Of a stretch of 64,000 bases of DNA, positions 44,314 to 51,677 are shown one piece after another. The DNA is taken from NCBI GenBank assembly GCA_024638815.1, contig JAHEJM010000006.1:19753-83752 (forward strand). Reading direction: 5' to 3'. Every line of letters starts with the position of its first letter. Position 1 is the stretch's first letter. The translations under genes and the position numbers were made by a program. This DNA comes from Acidimicrobiales bacterium (GTDB lineage Bacteria > Actinomycetota > Acidimicrobiia > Acidimicrobiales > SZUA-35). The notes under the pieces are model-generated. The model was not told the origin of the DNA. It searched no databases and was given only the letters and a program-made list of their open reading frames with translations.

Positions 44314-44658
44314 ATGAACGACGGCACCCAAGACGAACTCAAGGTGTCGTTTCCCGCTTCGCCGACGTTCACCCGTATCGGCCGGGTCACCGTGGCCGGA
44401 CTGGCGCTCCGGCTCGGCATCGAGATCGCCATGGTGGAGAAGCTCCGTCTCGCCGTCGACGCCGCGGTCCAGGCTCTTCAAGGTCCGGGTCGGATCACGG
44501 TCAACGCCCAATGGCATCCAGGTTTTCTCGGTGTGCGGCTGTCGAATGCCGACATCACGATCACGGATCGCGGCGCCCTGACCGACCGGCTGGCCTCGAT
44601 GGTGGGCCGGGCCGTGGTCGAGTCGGACTCGGTGGTCCTCGAGGTCAAAACCGACTGA
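44314..44658 (+). CDS. RsbW/SpoIIAB-like protein lacking the kinase N-box
   Basis: A 114-residue protein with the start and helices of an anti-sigma-factor serine kinase: LKVSFPASPTFTRIGRVTVA and LGIEIAMVEKLRLAVDAAVQ. In active kinases the second segment reads D-E-A-x-x-N; here it is DAAVQAL, so the catalytic Glu and Mg-binding Asn are missing, and no G-box is evident. It could be a non-enzymatic regulator binding a STAS partner. The 209 bases upstream (44105-44313) and 192 downstream (44659-44850) contain no gene I can support. Confidence 0.65.
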   Translation: MNDGTQDELKVSFPASPTFTRIGRVTVAGLALRLGIEIAMVEKLRLAVDAAVQALQGPGRITVNAQWHPGFLGVRLSNADITITDRGALTDRLASMVGRAVVESDSVVLEVKTD

Positions 44659-44850
44659 CACCGGATCGGCCGGCCCAGCACCGCGATCGCCAGTGGCCGG
44701 CTGGGCCGGGGACCGAGCCGCGACCCGGCCACACAGGCGGCTGGAGTCCCCGCCTGGACGATCGGGAACCGAACGTGCAGGACGTGTCGGACGAACCGCC
44801 GGGCTCGGCGATGGACATGCCGTTGGTTTGACCAGGCGGGTCCGATCAGC

Positions 44851-45327
44851 CTATCCCGAGCTGCCGAACCCGTTGACACCGCGATCATCGATGGACTTCG
44901 GCAGCTCGTCGACCGGCACCAAAGCCAGGCTCGGTACCGGCAGGACCAGCAGCTGGGCGATCCGCTGACCCCGCTCGATGACGACGTCCTCGTCACCGGT
45001 GTTGAGCAATACCACCTGTAGCTCACCTCGATACCCGGAATCGACCAGGCCCGGACTGTTCAGCAGGGTCAGACCGTGACGGAGGGCCAGCCCGGATCGG
45101 GGCAGCAGCAGGGCACAGGTGCCGGGTGGAAGGGCGATGGCGAAGCCGGTGGGGACCAGTCGACGTTGCCTCGATGGCACCACCACATCGTGGCGGGCGG
45201 GGAGATCGGCGGCGGCGTCACCGGGGCGAATCCGGGCCGGTGGTGGCAGCTCGGGATCGAGGGCCAGGAGGGAGACCTCCACCCGGTTGCCGGTGATCAC
45301 GGACTGGGTTGCACCTTCCACGGACAT
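44851..45327 (-). CDS. dut: dUTP diphosphatase
   Basis: Dut hydrolyses dUTP to dUMP, keeping uracil out of DNA and feeding dTMP synthesis. The 158-residue protein has the trimeric dUTPase motifs: PGDAAADLPA (motif 1, with AA where Gly is common), PRSGLALRHGL (motif 2), NSPGLVDSGYRGELQVVLLN (motif 3), RGQRIAQLLV (motif 4) and the C-terminal RGVNGFGSSG (motif 5). ATG 45327 is chosen, since the longer open frame is antisense to orn. Divergent from orn. Confidence 0.93.
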   Translation of the reverse strand: MSVEGATQSVITGNRVEVSLLALDPELPPPARIRPGDAAADLPARHDVVVPSRQRRLVPTGFAIALPPGTCALLLPRSGLALRHGLTLLNSPGLVDSGYRGELQVVLLNTGDEDVVIERGQRIAQLLVLPVPSLALVPVDELPKSIDDRGVNGFGSSG

Positions 45328-45446
45328 GGTCCGCAGGGTATCTCCTGTCGCGGGTCCACAGGTCGATTCCGCCTCGGGCCGACGGACCGGTTCCGCCCCG
45401 AGCCGGGCCCGGCATGTGCACTGTCCACGCTGGTAGGGTTGGTGGC

Positions 45447-46106
45447 TTGCTGGCTTGGATGGATTTGGAGATGACGGGTCTCGACCCGGCAAAGCACGTG
45501 ATCGTGGAGATAGCCACCCTGCTGACCGATGATGATCTGAACATCATCGAGAGCGGTCCCGACCTGGTGATTCACGCCACCGCCGACGAACTGGCGGCCA
45601 TGGACGACGTGGTGGTCGACATGCACACGAAGTCCGGGCTTCTCGACCAGATCAAGACCTCGACGGTCACGCTGGAGGACGCCGCGGCTCAGACCCTCGA
45701 GTTCCTCAAGGCCCACATCCCCGAGCCTCGAACCGTGCCCCTGTGCGGCAACTCCATCGGCATGGACCGCCGTTTCCTGGCCGTGTACATGACCGAGGTC
45801 GAGGAGTTCCTGCACTATCGCTCCATCGATGTCACCACCCTCAAGGAACTGGCCCGCCGCTGGTATCCGACCGCCCTCGACACCGCCCCCCGCAAGGAGG
45901 TGGGGCATCGAGCCCTGGACGACATCACCGAGAGCATCAACGAGCTCCGCCACTACCGTCGGGCGCTGTTCATTCCCGAAATCTCGAATCAGAACTCGGA
46001 TGAGACCTCGGGTCAGCGGCCGGGCTCGGCCTCGGGGGGAGCGGAATCGATCAGTCCGGCCGAGATGGCGGACTCGGCCCCGAGCGACGGTTCCGAGGCC
46101 GGCTGA
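45447..46106 (+). CDS. orn: Oligoribonuclease
   Basis: Orn is a DEDDh 3'-5' exonuclease that degrades RNA dinucleotides and other very short RNAs, including linear c-di-GMP products. The core runs from WMDLEMTGLDPAKHVIVEIA through CGNSIGMDRRFLAVYM to VGHRALDDITESINELRHY, giving the Asp-Glu-Asp-His-Asp set. TTG 45447 is my preferred start because it gives the usual few residues before WMDLEM; ATG 45414 is possible. A 40-residue low-complexity tail after EISNQNSD is antisense to the thioesterase end and its stop lies inside a 15-bp tandem repeat. Confidence 0.92.
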   Translation: MLAWMDLEMTGLDPAKHVIVEIATLLTDDDLNIIESGPDLVIHATADELAAMDDVVVDMHTKSGLLDQIKTSTVTLEDAAAQTLEFLKAHIPEPRTVPLCGNSIGMDRRFLAVYMTEVEEFLHYRSIDVTTLKELARRWYPTALDTAPRKEVGHRALDDITESINELRHYRRALFIPEISNQNSDETSGQRPGSASGGAESISPAEMADSAPSDGSEAG

Positions 46107-46894
46107 GCCGAGGCCGGCTGCACCGAGGCCGGCTGCACCGAGGCCGAGGCACTGGGCCCACCGTCGCCGGCCCACCACCACAGGACCATGTGGTCGGGCT
46201 CCGACACCCTTTCGATCGTCAGCTCCGGCCGCTCGGTGACGCCGTCGGCATACTCCAGACGGATCCGGCGAGGCCGCCGGAACGGTTCCATCCACTCCTC
46301 CACCGCGGCCCAGTAGGCGGCGTTGTTGACGTGATCGAGGGTGTCGAAGTCGACCCGCCGGAGCTGCCACTGATGATGGTGGGAGGGGCGGCCCGACACC
46401 GCGGCGGGCTTGGGGTTCCGTTGTCGAGCCGACGCCGTTCGGCCGTCGGCGGCCCCGGCGTAGAGGTCGAGGAACTGGGGCGTGAGTCGGATCGGTTGAC
46501 CGGTCCGGGTGTCGACGCAGACCCACAGGGTGGCCACCTCGTAGCGGGCACCCAACCGCCCCCGGACCGCCAGACGACGTTCGGCCCAACGCTTGCCCAG
46601 ACCGGAGCAGAAGGTGTGGAAGGTCAGCGGTTCGTAGAGCCGGGCTGGTTCGAGTTCGTCGACGACGGTGGACCGCACCACCCAGCCCGGATCGTCGTCG
46701 AGCCCGGCGTCGGTGGTGTCGTCATTGGACACGTCCTGGCAGTACCGAGTCAGCGCATCGAGCCGGAGCCGACCCGAAGGATCGACGTCACCGAGCCGGA
46801 CCTTGCGCTCGGAGCCGAAAATCCGCCCATCCCGAGGCGGGGTGAGCGGCCGGTACTCCGGGAGATGATCCTGCAACGATCGACCGTCGGACAC
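46013..46894 (-). CDS. Acyl-ACP thioesterase family protein
   Basis: A 293-residue protein with two hotdog domains, as in plant-type FatA/FatB and bacterial acyl-ACP thioesterases, which release fatty acids from ACP. Domain one shows DVDPSGRLRLDALTRYCQDV and the GWVVRSTVVD strand. Domain two shows VDFDTLDHVNNAAYWAAVEE, where the Asn-His catalytic pattern of this family is recognisable. The tail has repeated SVQPA units from the 15-bp DNA repeat. It overlaps the convergent orn end by 94 bases. Substrate chain length is unknown. Confidence 0.85.
   Translation of the reverse strand: MSDGRSLQDHLPEYRPLTPPRDGRIFGSERKVRLGDVDPSGRLRLDALTRYCQDVSNDDTTDAGLDDDPGWVVRSTVVDELEPARLYEPLTFHTFCSGLGKRWAERRLAVRGRLGARYEVATLWVCVDTRTGQPIRLTPQFLDLYAGAADGRTASARQRNPKPAAVSGRPSHHHQWQLRRVDFDTLDHVNNAAYWAAVEEWMEPFRRPRRIRLEYADGVTERPELTIERVSEPDHMVLWWWAGDGGPSASASVQPASVQPASAQPASEPSLGAESAISAGLIDSAPPEAEPGR
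46093..46152. repeat. 15-bp tandem repeat in overlapping gene ends
   Basis: Four units begin at 46093, 46108, 46123 and 46138. Units 2 and 3 are identical (CCGAGGCCGGCTGCA), unit 1 ends GAG in place of GCA, and unit 4 diverges. On the minus strand it encodes repeated SVQPA in the thioesterase tail. On the plus strand unit 1 contains the orn stop TGA. Unit number could change by slippage without shifting either frame. Confidence 0.85.
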
Positions 46895-46947
46895 AGCTCA
46901 GGACCCTAGCGCCGAACACCATCGGCCATACATCGAGGCCGGTCGGG

Positions 46948-46985
46948 AAAATCATTTGACAAGCCGGCTGATCCATAGTTTCGTT
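46948..46985 (+). promoter_or_regulatory. WhiB7-type promoter of the whiB7-like gene
   Basis: TTGACA at 46956-46961 is a consensus -35. Three bases upstream stands AAAAT, in GGAAAATCATTTGACA. In mycobacteria WhiB7 activates its own promoter through an AT-rich motif about three bases before the -35, and this matches that layout. A -10 is not obvious; weak candidates lie around 46974-46985. It would start a leader of roughly 550 bases before whiB7. Confidence 0.55.
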
Positions 46986-47061
46986 ATGAAACCGGGGGGA
47001 CCGCTGCGTTCTCGCCTGTTCAACCAAGAGAAGTCGGAAAACAAGCCGGAAAGGAAGGGAA

Positions 47062-47379
47062 ATGTTGCTTCAGATTCTTCAGCACACACTGTCCCAGCTT
47101 CTGGCTCAGGCGCGTACCGATGTCCGCACCGTACCCGTGGCGTTGACCACGGACGGCCGCATTGTGCCCATCGGCGCCACCCACGCTGACCGGCTCATCA
47201 CCGGCAAGGTGCGTCACAGCCACGGGTACGGCAACAAGGCCTACGGGATCGTCATGACTTGGCTCGGCCGTTGTACCGCCGTCATGACGGATACCGACGG
47301 CCCGACCACGGCCAACGGTGGATTCACCGAGTTCGGCCCGGCCGGAACCTCCCAGCCCTCGAGGTCTGCGAAGACGTAA
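47062..47379 (+). CDS. 105-residue protein encoded in the whiB7 leader
   Basis: I do not recognise this protein. It begins MLLQILQHTLSQLLAQARTD, an amphipathic helix, then RTVPVALTTDGRIVPIGATH and a His/Tyr/Lys-rich patch (KVRHSHGYGNKAYG), ending in a Thr/Gly/Pro/Ser tail. AAGGAAGGGAA stands directly before ATG 47062, and codon third positions are mostly G or C, so it is probably translated. A terminator-like hairpin starts 27 bases after its stop, followed by whiB7. It may be a leader protein whose translation controls whiB7, or an independent small gene. Confidence 0.6.
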   Translation: MLLQILQHTLSQLLAQARTDVRTVPVALTTDGRIVPIGATHADRLITGKVRHSHGYGNKAYGIVMTWLGRCTAVMTDTDGPTTANGGFTEFGPAGTSQPSRSAKT

Positions 47380-47405
47380 CACAGAGTCATCGCAGAACCG
47401 TCGCA

Positions 47406-47441
47406 GCCGCTGGGAGCACACCCAGCGGCTCTTTCGCTTTT
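47406..47441 (+). terminator. Attenuator-like Rho-independent terminator before whiB7
   Basis: GCCGCTGGG (47406-47414) pairs with CCCAGCGGC (47421-47429) around the loop AGCACA, followed by TCTTTCGCTTTT. This is a standard intrinsic terminator. It lies between the leader ORF and whiB7 in the same transcript direction, so it should reduce read-through unless an alternative structure forms. A three-codon frame MKT-stop follows at 47480-47491 after GAAGGAG. Confidence 0.75.
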
Positions 47442-47543
47442 GGCCGAAGACGACAGCCAGGAAGGAGCACAGCAAAGAGATGAAGACCTAACCGCCGAGA
47501 ACGAAGTCGAGGCCATTCGGTGCCTCACAAGAAGGACGACACA

Positions 47544-47933
47544 ATGACCATCACCAGTGTGTGGATACACAAAGACAGAGACCGTGCAGTCGATGAAGGC
47601 CTGTTCGAAGACGATGCAGTGGCCGAGGAGACCTGGGCCCGGCATGCAGCCTGCCGGACGGTCGACAATGCCACCGACCTGTTCTTCTCCGAAGAGGTCG
47701 GCGACATCATCGCCGCCAAGCGGATCTGCGCCGAGTGCGCCGTCATCGCCCCATGCCTCGAAGGCGCCATCCGGCGTCGGGAGCCATGTGGCGTCTGGGG
47801 TGGTCAGCTGTTCGACGACGGTCAGATCATCACCCGGAAACGGCGGCGGGGGCGGCCGCCCAAGGTCCCCCGGCCGGAGGATCAGCTGCCCGAGGTTCCG
47901 ATCCCGGATCACCTGCAGCGGCTGATCGCCTGA
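47544..47933 (+). CDS. whiB7: WhiB7-like redox/antibiotic-resistance regulator
   Basis: A 129-residue Wbl protein. Cluster ligands are Cys37, Cys62, Cys65 and Cys71. The segment EPCGVWGGQLFDDGQIITRK matches the WhiB7-specific region (usually EPWGVWGGELF), and the AT-hook RRRGRPPK at about 100-107 is the WhiB7 hallmark. WhiB7 with the principal sigma factor turns on intrinsic antibiotic-resistance genes. One oddity is Cys82 where most WhiB7 proteins have Trp. ATG 47544 has AGAAGGA upstream. A WhiB7-type promoter, a leader ORF and an attenuator precede it. Targets are not evident in the window. Confidence 0.85.
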   Translation: MTITSVWIHKDRDRAVDEGLFEDDAVAEETWARHAACRTVDNATDLFFSEEVGDIIAAKRICAECAVIAPCLEGAIRRREPCGVWGGQLFDDGQIITRKRRRGRPPKVPRPEDQLPEVPIPDHLQRLIA

Positions 47934-47984
47934 GGACGGCATGATCGGCGTTCTCGGGCCAACTCATACCCTGCTACGGCCATG

Positions 47985-48018
47985 CGCCCCCGATCTCCGA
48001 ATCCGGAGATCGGGGGCG
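47985..48018. terminator. Strong hairpin after whiB7
   Basis: CGCCCCCGATCTCCG (47985-47999) and CGGAGATCGGGGGCG (48004-48018) form a perfect 15-bp stem with the four-base loop AATC. There is no long T tract after it. It stands 52 bases past the whiB7 stop and before the TlpA-like gene, so it most likely ends the whiB7 transcript. Confidence 0.7.
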
Positions 48019-48113
48019 TTCACGATTTCGGGCAGCCACCGGATTGCCGGGAATGCAGTACCGGCCTCGTCGGTTTGCTTGGGTATCCTGCGAGGAGACC
48101 GACACAGTAGATC

Positions 48114-48692
48114 ATGTCCTCACATCCCGGCACCGACGAAGCGACCACTCCCGAATCCCCCGATGCGTCGGGCGCCCGAGCGTCCGGCCTGAACAGTTTC
48201 CATGTGGTGCTGGCCGTGCTGGCCATGGCCGCCACCGGACTCGTGGCGGTGCTCGCCGGTACCTTCTCCGACGGCTCGAGTGACGCCGCCACCGGCTACG
48301 CCACCATCCCGTTCACCACCGTCGACGGCGGGACGGGAACGCTGGCCGAGTACCAGGGTGAGCCGATGGTGGTGAACTTCTTCGCCTCCTGGTGTCCTCC
48401 GTGTCGGGCCGAGCTTCCCGACTTCGAGGCGGTCAGTCGGGAAAACCCCGTCGTGACCTTCGTCGGTGTCAGCCACGACCTCGACGAAACGTCGTGGCGT
48501 TCGCTGGTTGAGGAGGTCGGCATCAGCTATGACACCGTGTATCAACCCGGCACCGAGATCTGGACCGAGTTGGGTGGTCGAGCCATGCCCACAACGGTCT
48601 TCATCTCGGCCGACGGTGAACTCCTGGAGTCCCACGCCGGGCTGCTCACCGCCGACCGCCTCCAACAGCTGATCGACGAACTCCTGCTATGA
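48114..48692 (+). CDS. TlpA-type membrane-anchored thioredoxin-like protein
   Basis: A 192-residue protein with one N-terminal membrane anchor (about 29-50) and an extracytoplasmic thioredoxin fold. The active site is WCPPC with Cys94 and Cys97, and the cis-proline is in GRAMPTTVFIS. TlpA/ResA proteins reduce apo-cytochrome c or copper-site thiols. The CcdA-like gene 38 bases downstream would pass electrons to it from cytosolic thioredoxin. The pair probably serves cytochrome c maturation or CuA-site assembly for the nearby oxidase. Confidence 0.88.
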   Translation: MSSHPGTDEATTPESPDASGARASGLNSFHVVLAVLAMAATGLVAVLAGTFSDGSSDAATGYATIPFTTVDGGTGTLAEYQGEPMVVNFFASWCPPCRAELPDFEAVSRENPVVTFVGVSHDLDETSWRSLVEEVGISYDTVYQPGTEIWTELGGRAMPTTVFISADGELLESHAGLLTADRLQQLIDELLL

Positions 48693-48729
48693 CCTACAAC
48701 GCCCACGACGGAAAACACTGATCGACGCC

Positions 48730-49686
48730 ATGGACGCACTCTTCGACCCCCGCGCCTTCGCCCTGGGCATGATCGCCCTGATCAACCCCTGCGGGTTTGC
48801 CCTGCTTCCGGCCTACCTCGGCTTCTTTCTCGGCCTCGATGACGAGGCCGACGGTCAGCGCTCGATCGCGGTGGCCCTCAGTCGGGCCCAGAAGGTGGGA
48901 TTGTCCATGTCGGCCGGTTTCCTGGCCGTCTTCGCCGTACTCGGCTTGTTCCTGGCCGGCACCCTCACCGCACTGAACGAGTCGGGCTGGCTGCCGCGGC
49001 TGACCATCGGCATCGGACTGGGCCTGGTCGCCCTCGGCGTGGCCATGGCCGCCGGTTTCCAACCTGTGGCCCGTATCCCCAAGCTCAACAAGGGTGGCGG
49101 GAGTCGATCGGTGACCTCGATGTTCCTGTTCGGCGTGTCCTATGCCGTGGCCTCGCTGAGCTGCACCATCGGCATCTTCCTGGGCACCATCGGCACCTCG
49201 ACCAGCGGGGCCACCTTCGCCGAACGGTTGGGCAAGTTCATCTCCTACGCCATCGGCATGGGGTTGCTGGCCACCGTGCTCACCCTGGCCGTGGGCTTCG
49301 GGAAGAAGGGGCTGGTCAACCGGTTCCGGCAGCTCCTACCCAAGATCAATTTCATCTCCGCCATTATTCTCGTCGTGGTCGGCGTCTATGTCGCCCTCTA
49401 CGGCATCTGGTCCCAACAGATCTTCTCCGACCCGGCATCGGTGACTCCGTGGATCGATTCGGTGGTCACCACCGCCGAAGGCTGGCAGGGCTCGATGGTG
49501 GGTTGGCTGGACGGCGATGTCAATCTCGGCGGTCTCCTGGCGGAACCCATCCGGCGAACCAGCGTGCTGGGCTGGGGCTTCCTGCTCATCAACATCCTCG
49601 TGGCCGGCGCCGGATTCGTCGCCTCTCGTGCCGGATCGTCGACCGACCGGTCCGATCACGACCAGGCATCGCCCCTCGGGGTGTAG
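48730..49686 (+). CDS. CcdA/DsbD-family transmembrane electron carrier
   Basis: A 318-residue membrane protein of the CcdA family with six to seven helices. Redox cysteines are in ALINPCGFALLPAYLGFFLG (first helix) and VASLSCTIGIFLGTIGTS, in the usual inverted arrangement. An extracytoplasmic region of about 40 residues, rich in Trp (TPWIDSVVTTAEGWQGSMVGW), lies before the last helix, longer than in minimal CcdA. It would carry reducing equivalents across the membrane to the TlpA-like neighbour. Confidence 0.9.
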   Translation: MDALFDPRAFALGMIALINPCGFALLPAYLGFFLGLDDEADGQRSIAVALSRAQKVGLSMSAGFLAVFAVLGLFLAGTLTALNESGWLPRLTIGIGLGLVALGVAMAAGFQPVARIPKLNKGGGSRSVTSMFLFGVSYAVASLSCTIGIFLGTIGTSTSGATFAERLGKFISYAIGMGLLATVLTLAVGFGKKGLVNRFRQLLPKINFISAIILVVVGVYVALYGIWSQQIFSDPASVTPWIDSVVTTAEGWQGSMVGWLDGDVNLGGLLAEPIRRTSVLGWGFLLINILVAGAGFVASRAGSSTDRSDHDQASPLGV

Positions 49687-49699
49687 GCGGCGGCTCACC

Positions 49700-50332
49700 A
49701 TGGACGGCCACCCCGATCGCAGCCTCAGTTTCCCCCAGGTCCTGGATCAGACCGGGGTGGAGGAGCATCTGCAGCTCGGCAGCCGGATCGGATTCTGCGC
49801 CTACCACGGGGGTAACCTCGAACGGCATACCGAGATCATCGCCGCCGAGGCGGCTCGCCTCTCCGGTGCCTCGTACTATGCCGTGGTTCAGCCCGACGGT
49901 ATGCGGTACCACGTCTCATCGACCAAGGTCGACCCATCGTCCTCGGAGCGGTTCTCGACCTTCATGGACCATTGCGATGTGATCGTCACCGTGCACGGCT
50001 ACGGCCGGCGGGGCCACTTCACCAGCCTGCTCTGCGGCGGCGGCAATCGTGGCCTGGCCACCCATGTGGGCGACCAGCTCCGCTCCACCCTCCCCGCCTA
50101 CCGAACCATCGATGATCCGGAGCGAATTCCGTCCGGCCTGCGCGGTCTGCACAGCAGGAACCCGTGTAACCTCCCCCGCAAGGGGGGCATGCAGCTCGAG
50201 CTTCCACCCCGGGTGCGCGGCCTTTCGCCGCTGGCCCGGCACTGGCCCGGTCCCCGCGGCCGCTTCCCCCATGTGAGCCTGCTCATCGACGCCCTGGCCA
50301 CAGCGGCGGCCACCTGGCCCCTGGCCCGCTGA
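49700..50332 (+). CDS. Poly-gamma-glutamate hydrolase family protein
   Basis: A 210-residue protein of the phage PghP/DUF867 group, zinc enzymes related to carboxypeptidase M14. Recognisable parts are GFCAYHGGNLERHTEIIA (metal-binding His and Glu), IVTVHGYGRRG, CGGGNRGLATHV, GLRGLHSRNPCNL and the closing LELPPRVRG with the catalytic Glu. Members cleave gamma-linked glutamate polymers. No signal peptide is visible, so a cytosolic role is possible. ATG 49700 begins 14 bases after the CcdA-like stop. Confidence 0.78.
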   Translation: MDGHPDRSLSFPQVLDQTGVEEHLQLGSRIGFCAYHGGNLERHTEIIAAEAARLSGASYYAVVQPDGMRYHVSSTKVDPSSSERFSTFMDHCDVIVTVHGYGRRGHFTSLLCGGGNRGLATHVGDQLRSTLPAYRTIDDPERIPSGLRGLHSRNPCNLPRKGGMQLELPPRVRGLSPLARHWPGPRGRFPHVSLLIDALATAAATWPLAR

Positions 50333-50457
50333 TCGGCCGGCCCCCGCCGATCCGCCCACTCCCACCCCAATGCCGAAAGTGGGTGAAACCGGTCAGTTCT
50401 GACCGATAGCGCCCACATTCGACCGGGGGTGTGGGGATCAAGTCACGTTCGGACGGT

Positions 50458-50674
50458 GTTTGGCCGGAGGCCAAACTCAAGCCGTCCTCGGCCGTCGGCA
50501 GGAGCACCGTCTCGCCGTACTAGTTTCAAGTTCAGACGATGTTTGGCCGGAGGCCAAACTCAAGCCGTCCTCGGCCGTCGGCAGGAGCACCGTCTCGCCG
50601 TACTAGTTTCAAGTTCAGACGATGTTTGGCCGGAGGCCAAACTCGGGTCGGCGAGCACCGTCTCGCCGTACTAG
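50458..50674 (+). repeat. Three tandem copies of the dispersed hairpin repeat
   Basis: Copies start at 50458, 50541 and 50624, an exact 83-base period. Each opens with GTTTGGCC-GGA-GGCCAAAC and ends with CACCGTCTCGCCGTACTAG. The first two are 66 bp, the third 51 bp, matching the copy at 31939 in length. Copies are joined by TTTCAAGTTCAGACGAT. The last ends six bases before the ATG of the luciferase-like gene. The period is not a multiple of three, so it is not protein-coding. Confidence 0.9.
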
Positions 50675-50680
50675 GGTTTG

Positions 50681-51616
50681 ATGGTGGAGTTTCGAATCTT
50701 TACCGAACCCCAACAGGGAGCCAGCTACGAGGATCTCCTGGCCGTGGCTCTGGCGGCGGAGGCGGGCGGGTTCGGGGGCTTCTTCCGATCCGACCACTAT
50801 CTCAAGATGGGCAGTGTCGACGGCTATCCGGGACCGACCCATGCCTGGGTGACGCTGGCCGGGTTGGCCCGGGAGACCAGGACCATTCGGATCGGCACGC
50901 TGGTCAGTCCGGTCGGCTTCTACCGACCGGGCCCGTTGGCCATTGCCGCCGCCCAGGTCGATGCCATGAGCGGAGGACGGCTCGACTTCGGTTTCGGGAC
51001 CGGATGGTTCGAGGCCGAGCACCAGGCCTACGGACTGGACTTCCCGCCGCTGGGTGCCCGGTTCGATCGCTTCGAGGAGTACCTGGAGCAGATTCACGGC
51101 TTGTGGACCACGCCGGAGGGTCAGACCTTCAGCCACGAAGGACGGTTTCACAGCTTCGTCGAGTCGCCGGCTCTACCGAAGCCGGCTCAACGGCCTCATC
51201 CCCCGATCATCATCGGGGGCCGGGGCCGCAAACGCACGCCGGCCATGGTGGCCCGGTACGCCGCCGACTTCAACCTGCCCTTCACCCCATTGGAGGAGAT
51301 CCGGCCGGCCATAGAGCGGGTGGAGAAGGTGTGCCTGGACCGGGGCCGGAATCCGAACGAGATCGTGAAATCAGCCACACTCGCCCTCTGTCTCGGGGCC
51401 GGCGACGCCGAGGTGAAGCGTCGAGCCAAGGCCATCGGCCGTGACCCCGACGAGCTTCGGGTCAACGCCCTGGCCGGAACCACCGACGAGGTGTTGACCA
51501 AGCTCGGCCAGTACGCCGAGGCCGGTATCCAGCGCATGTACCTGCAAATCCTCGATCTCGGCGACCTCGATCACATCGCCATGGCCGGCGCCGACCTCAT
51601 CGGAAAGCTCGACTGA
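50681..51616 (+). CDS. LLM-class (luciferase-like) oxidoreductase, probably F420-dependent
   Basis: A 311-residue TIM-barrel oxidoreductase of the bacterial luciferase superfamily. GGFFRSDHYLKMG, TIRIGTLVSPVGFYRPG, AQVDAMSGGRLDFGFGTGW and RPHPPIIIGGRG are typical of actinobacterial F420-type members. These transfer hydride between F420H2 and an unknown substrate. Start ATG 50681 has no Shine-Dalgarno sequence and lies six bases after the last repeat copy, so the mRNA may be leaderless or start within the repeat. An in-frame TTG at 50678 and GTG at 50684 are alternatives. Confidence 0.88.
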   Translation: MVEFRIFTEPQQGASYEDLLAVALAAEAGGFGGFFRSDHYLKMGSVDGYPGPTHAWVTLAGLARETRTIRIGTLVSPVGFYRPGPLAIAAAQVDAMSGGRLDFGFGTGWFEAEHQAYGLDFPPLGARFDRFEEYLEQIHGLWTTPEGQTFSHEGRFHSFVESPALPKPAQRPHPPIIIGGRGRKRTPAMVARYAADFNLPFTPLEEIRPAIERVEKVCLDRGRNPNEIVKSATLALCLGAGDAEVKRRAKAIGRDPDELRVNALAGTTDEVLTKLGQYAEAGIQRMYLQILDLGDLDHIAMAGADLIGKLD

Positions 51617-51677
51617 GGGTCCACCTCACCGACCGCAAGGCAAGAGGATCCCGAACCCGAGCCTGCGGTCCCCCGGT

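Noticed and set aside
50458-50674. A CRISPR array
   Set aside because: The 83-base period has nearly identical repeat and linker parts, so there are no unique spacers, and no cas genes are present.
50429-50674. Small proteins encoded by the tandem repeats
   Set aside because: The repeat period is not a multiple of three, so each copy is read in a different frame, and the hairpins explain the conservation.
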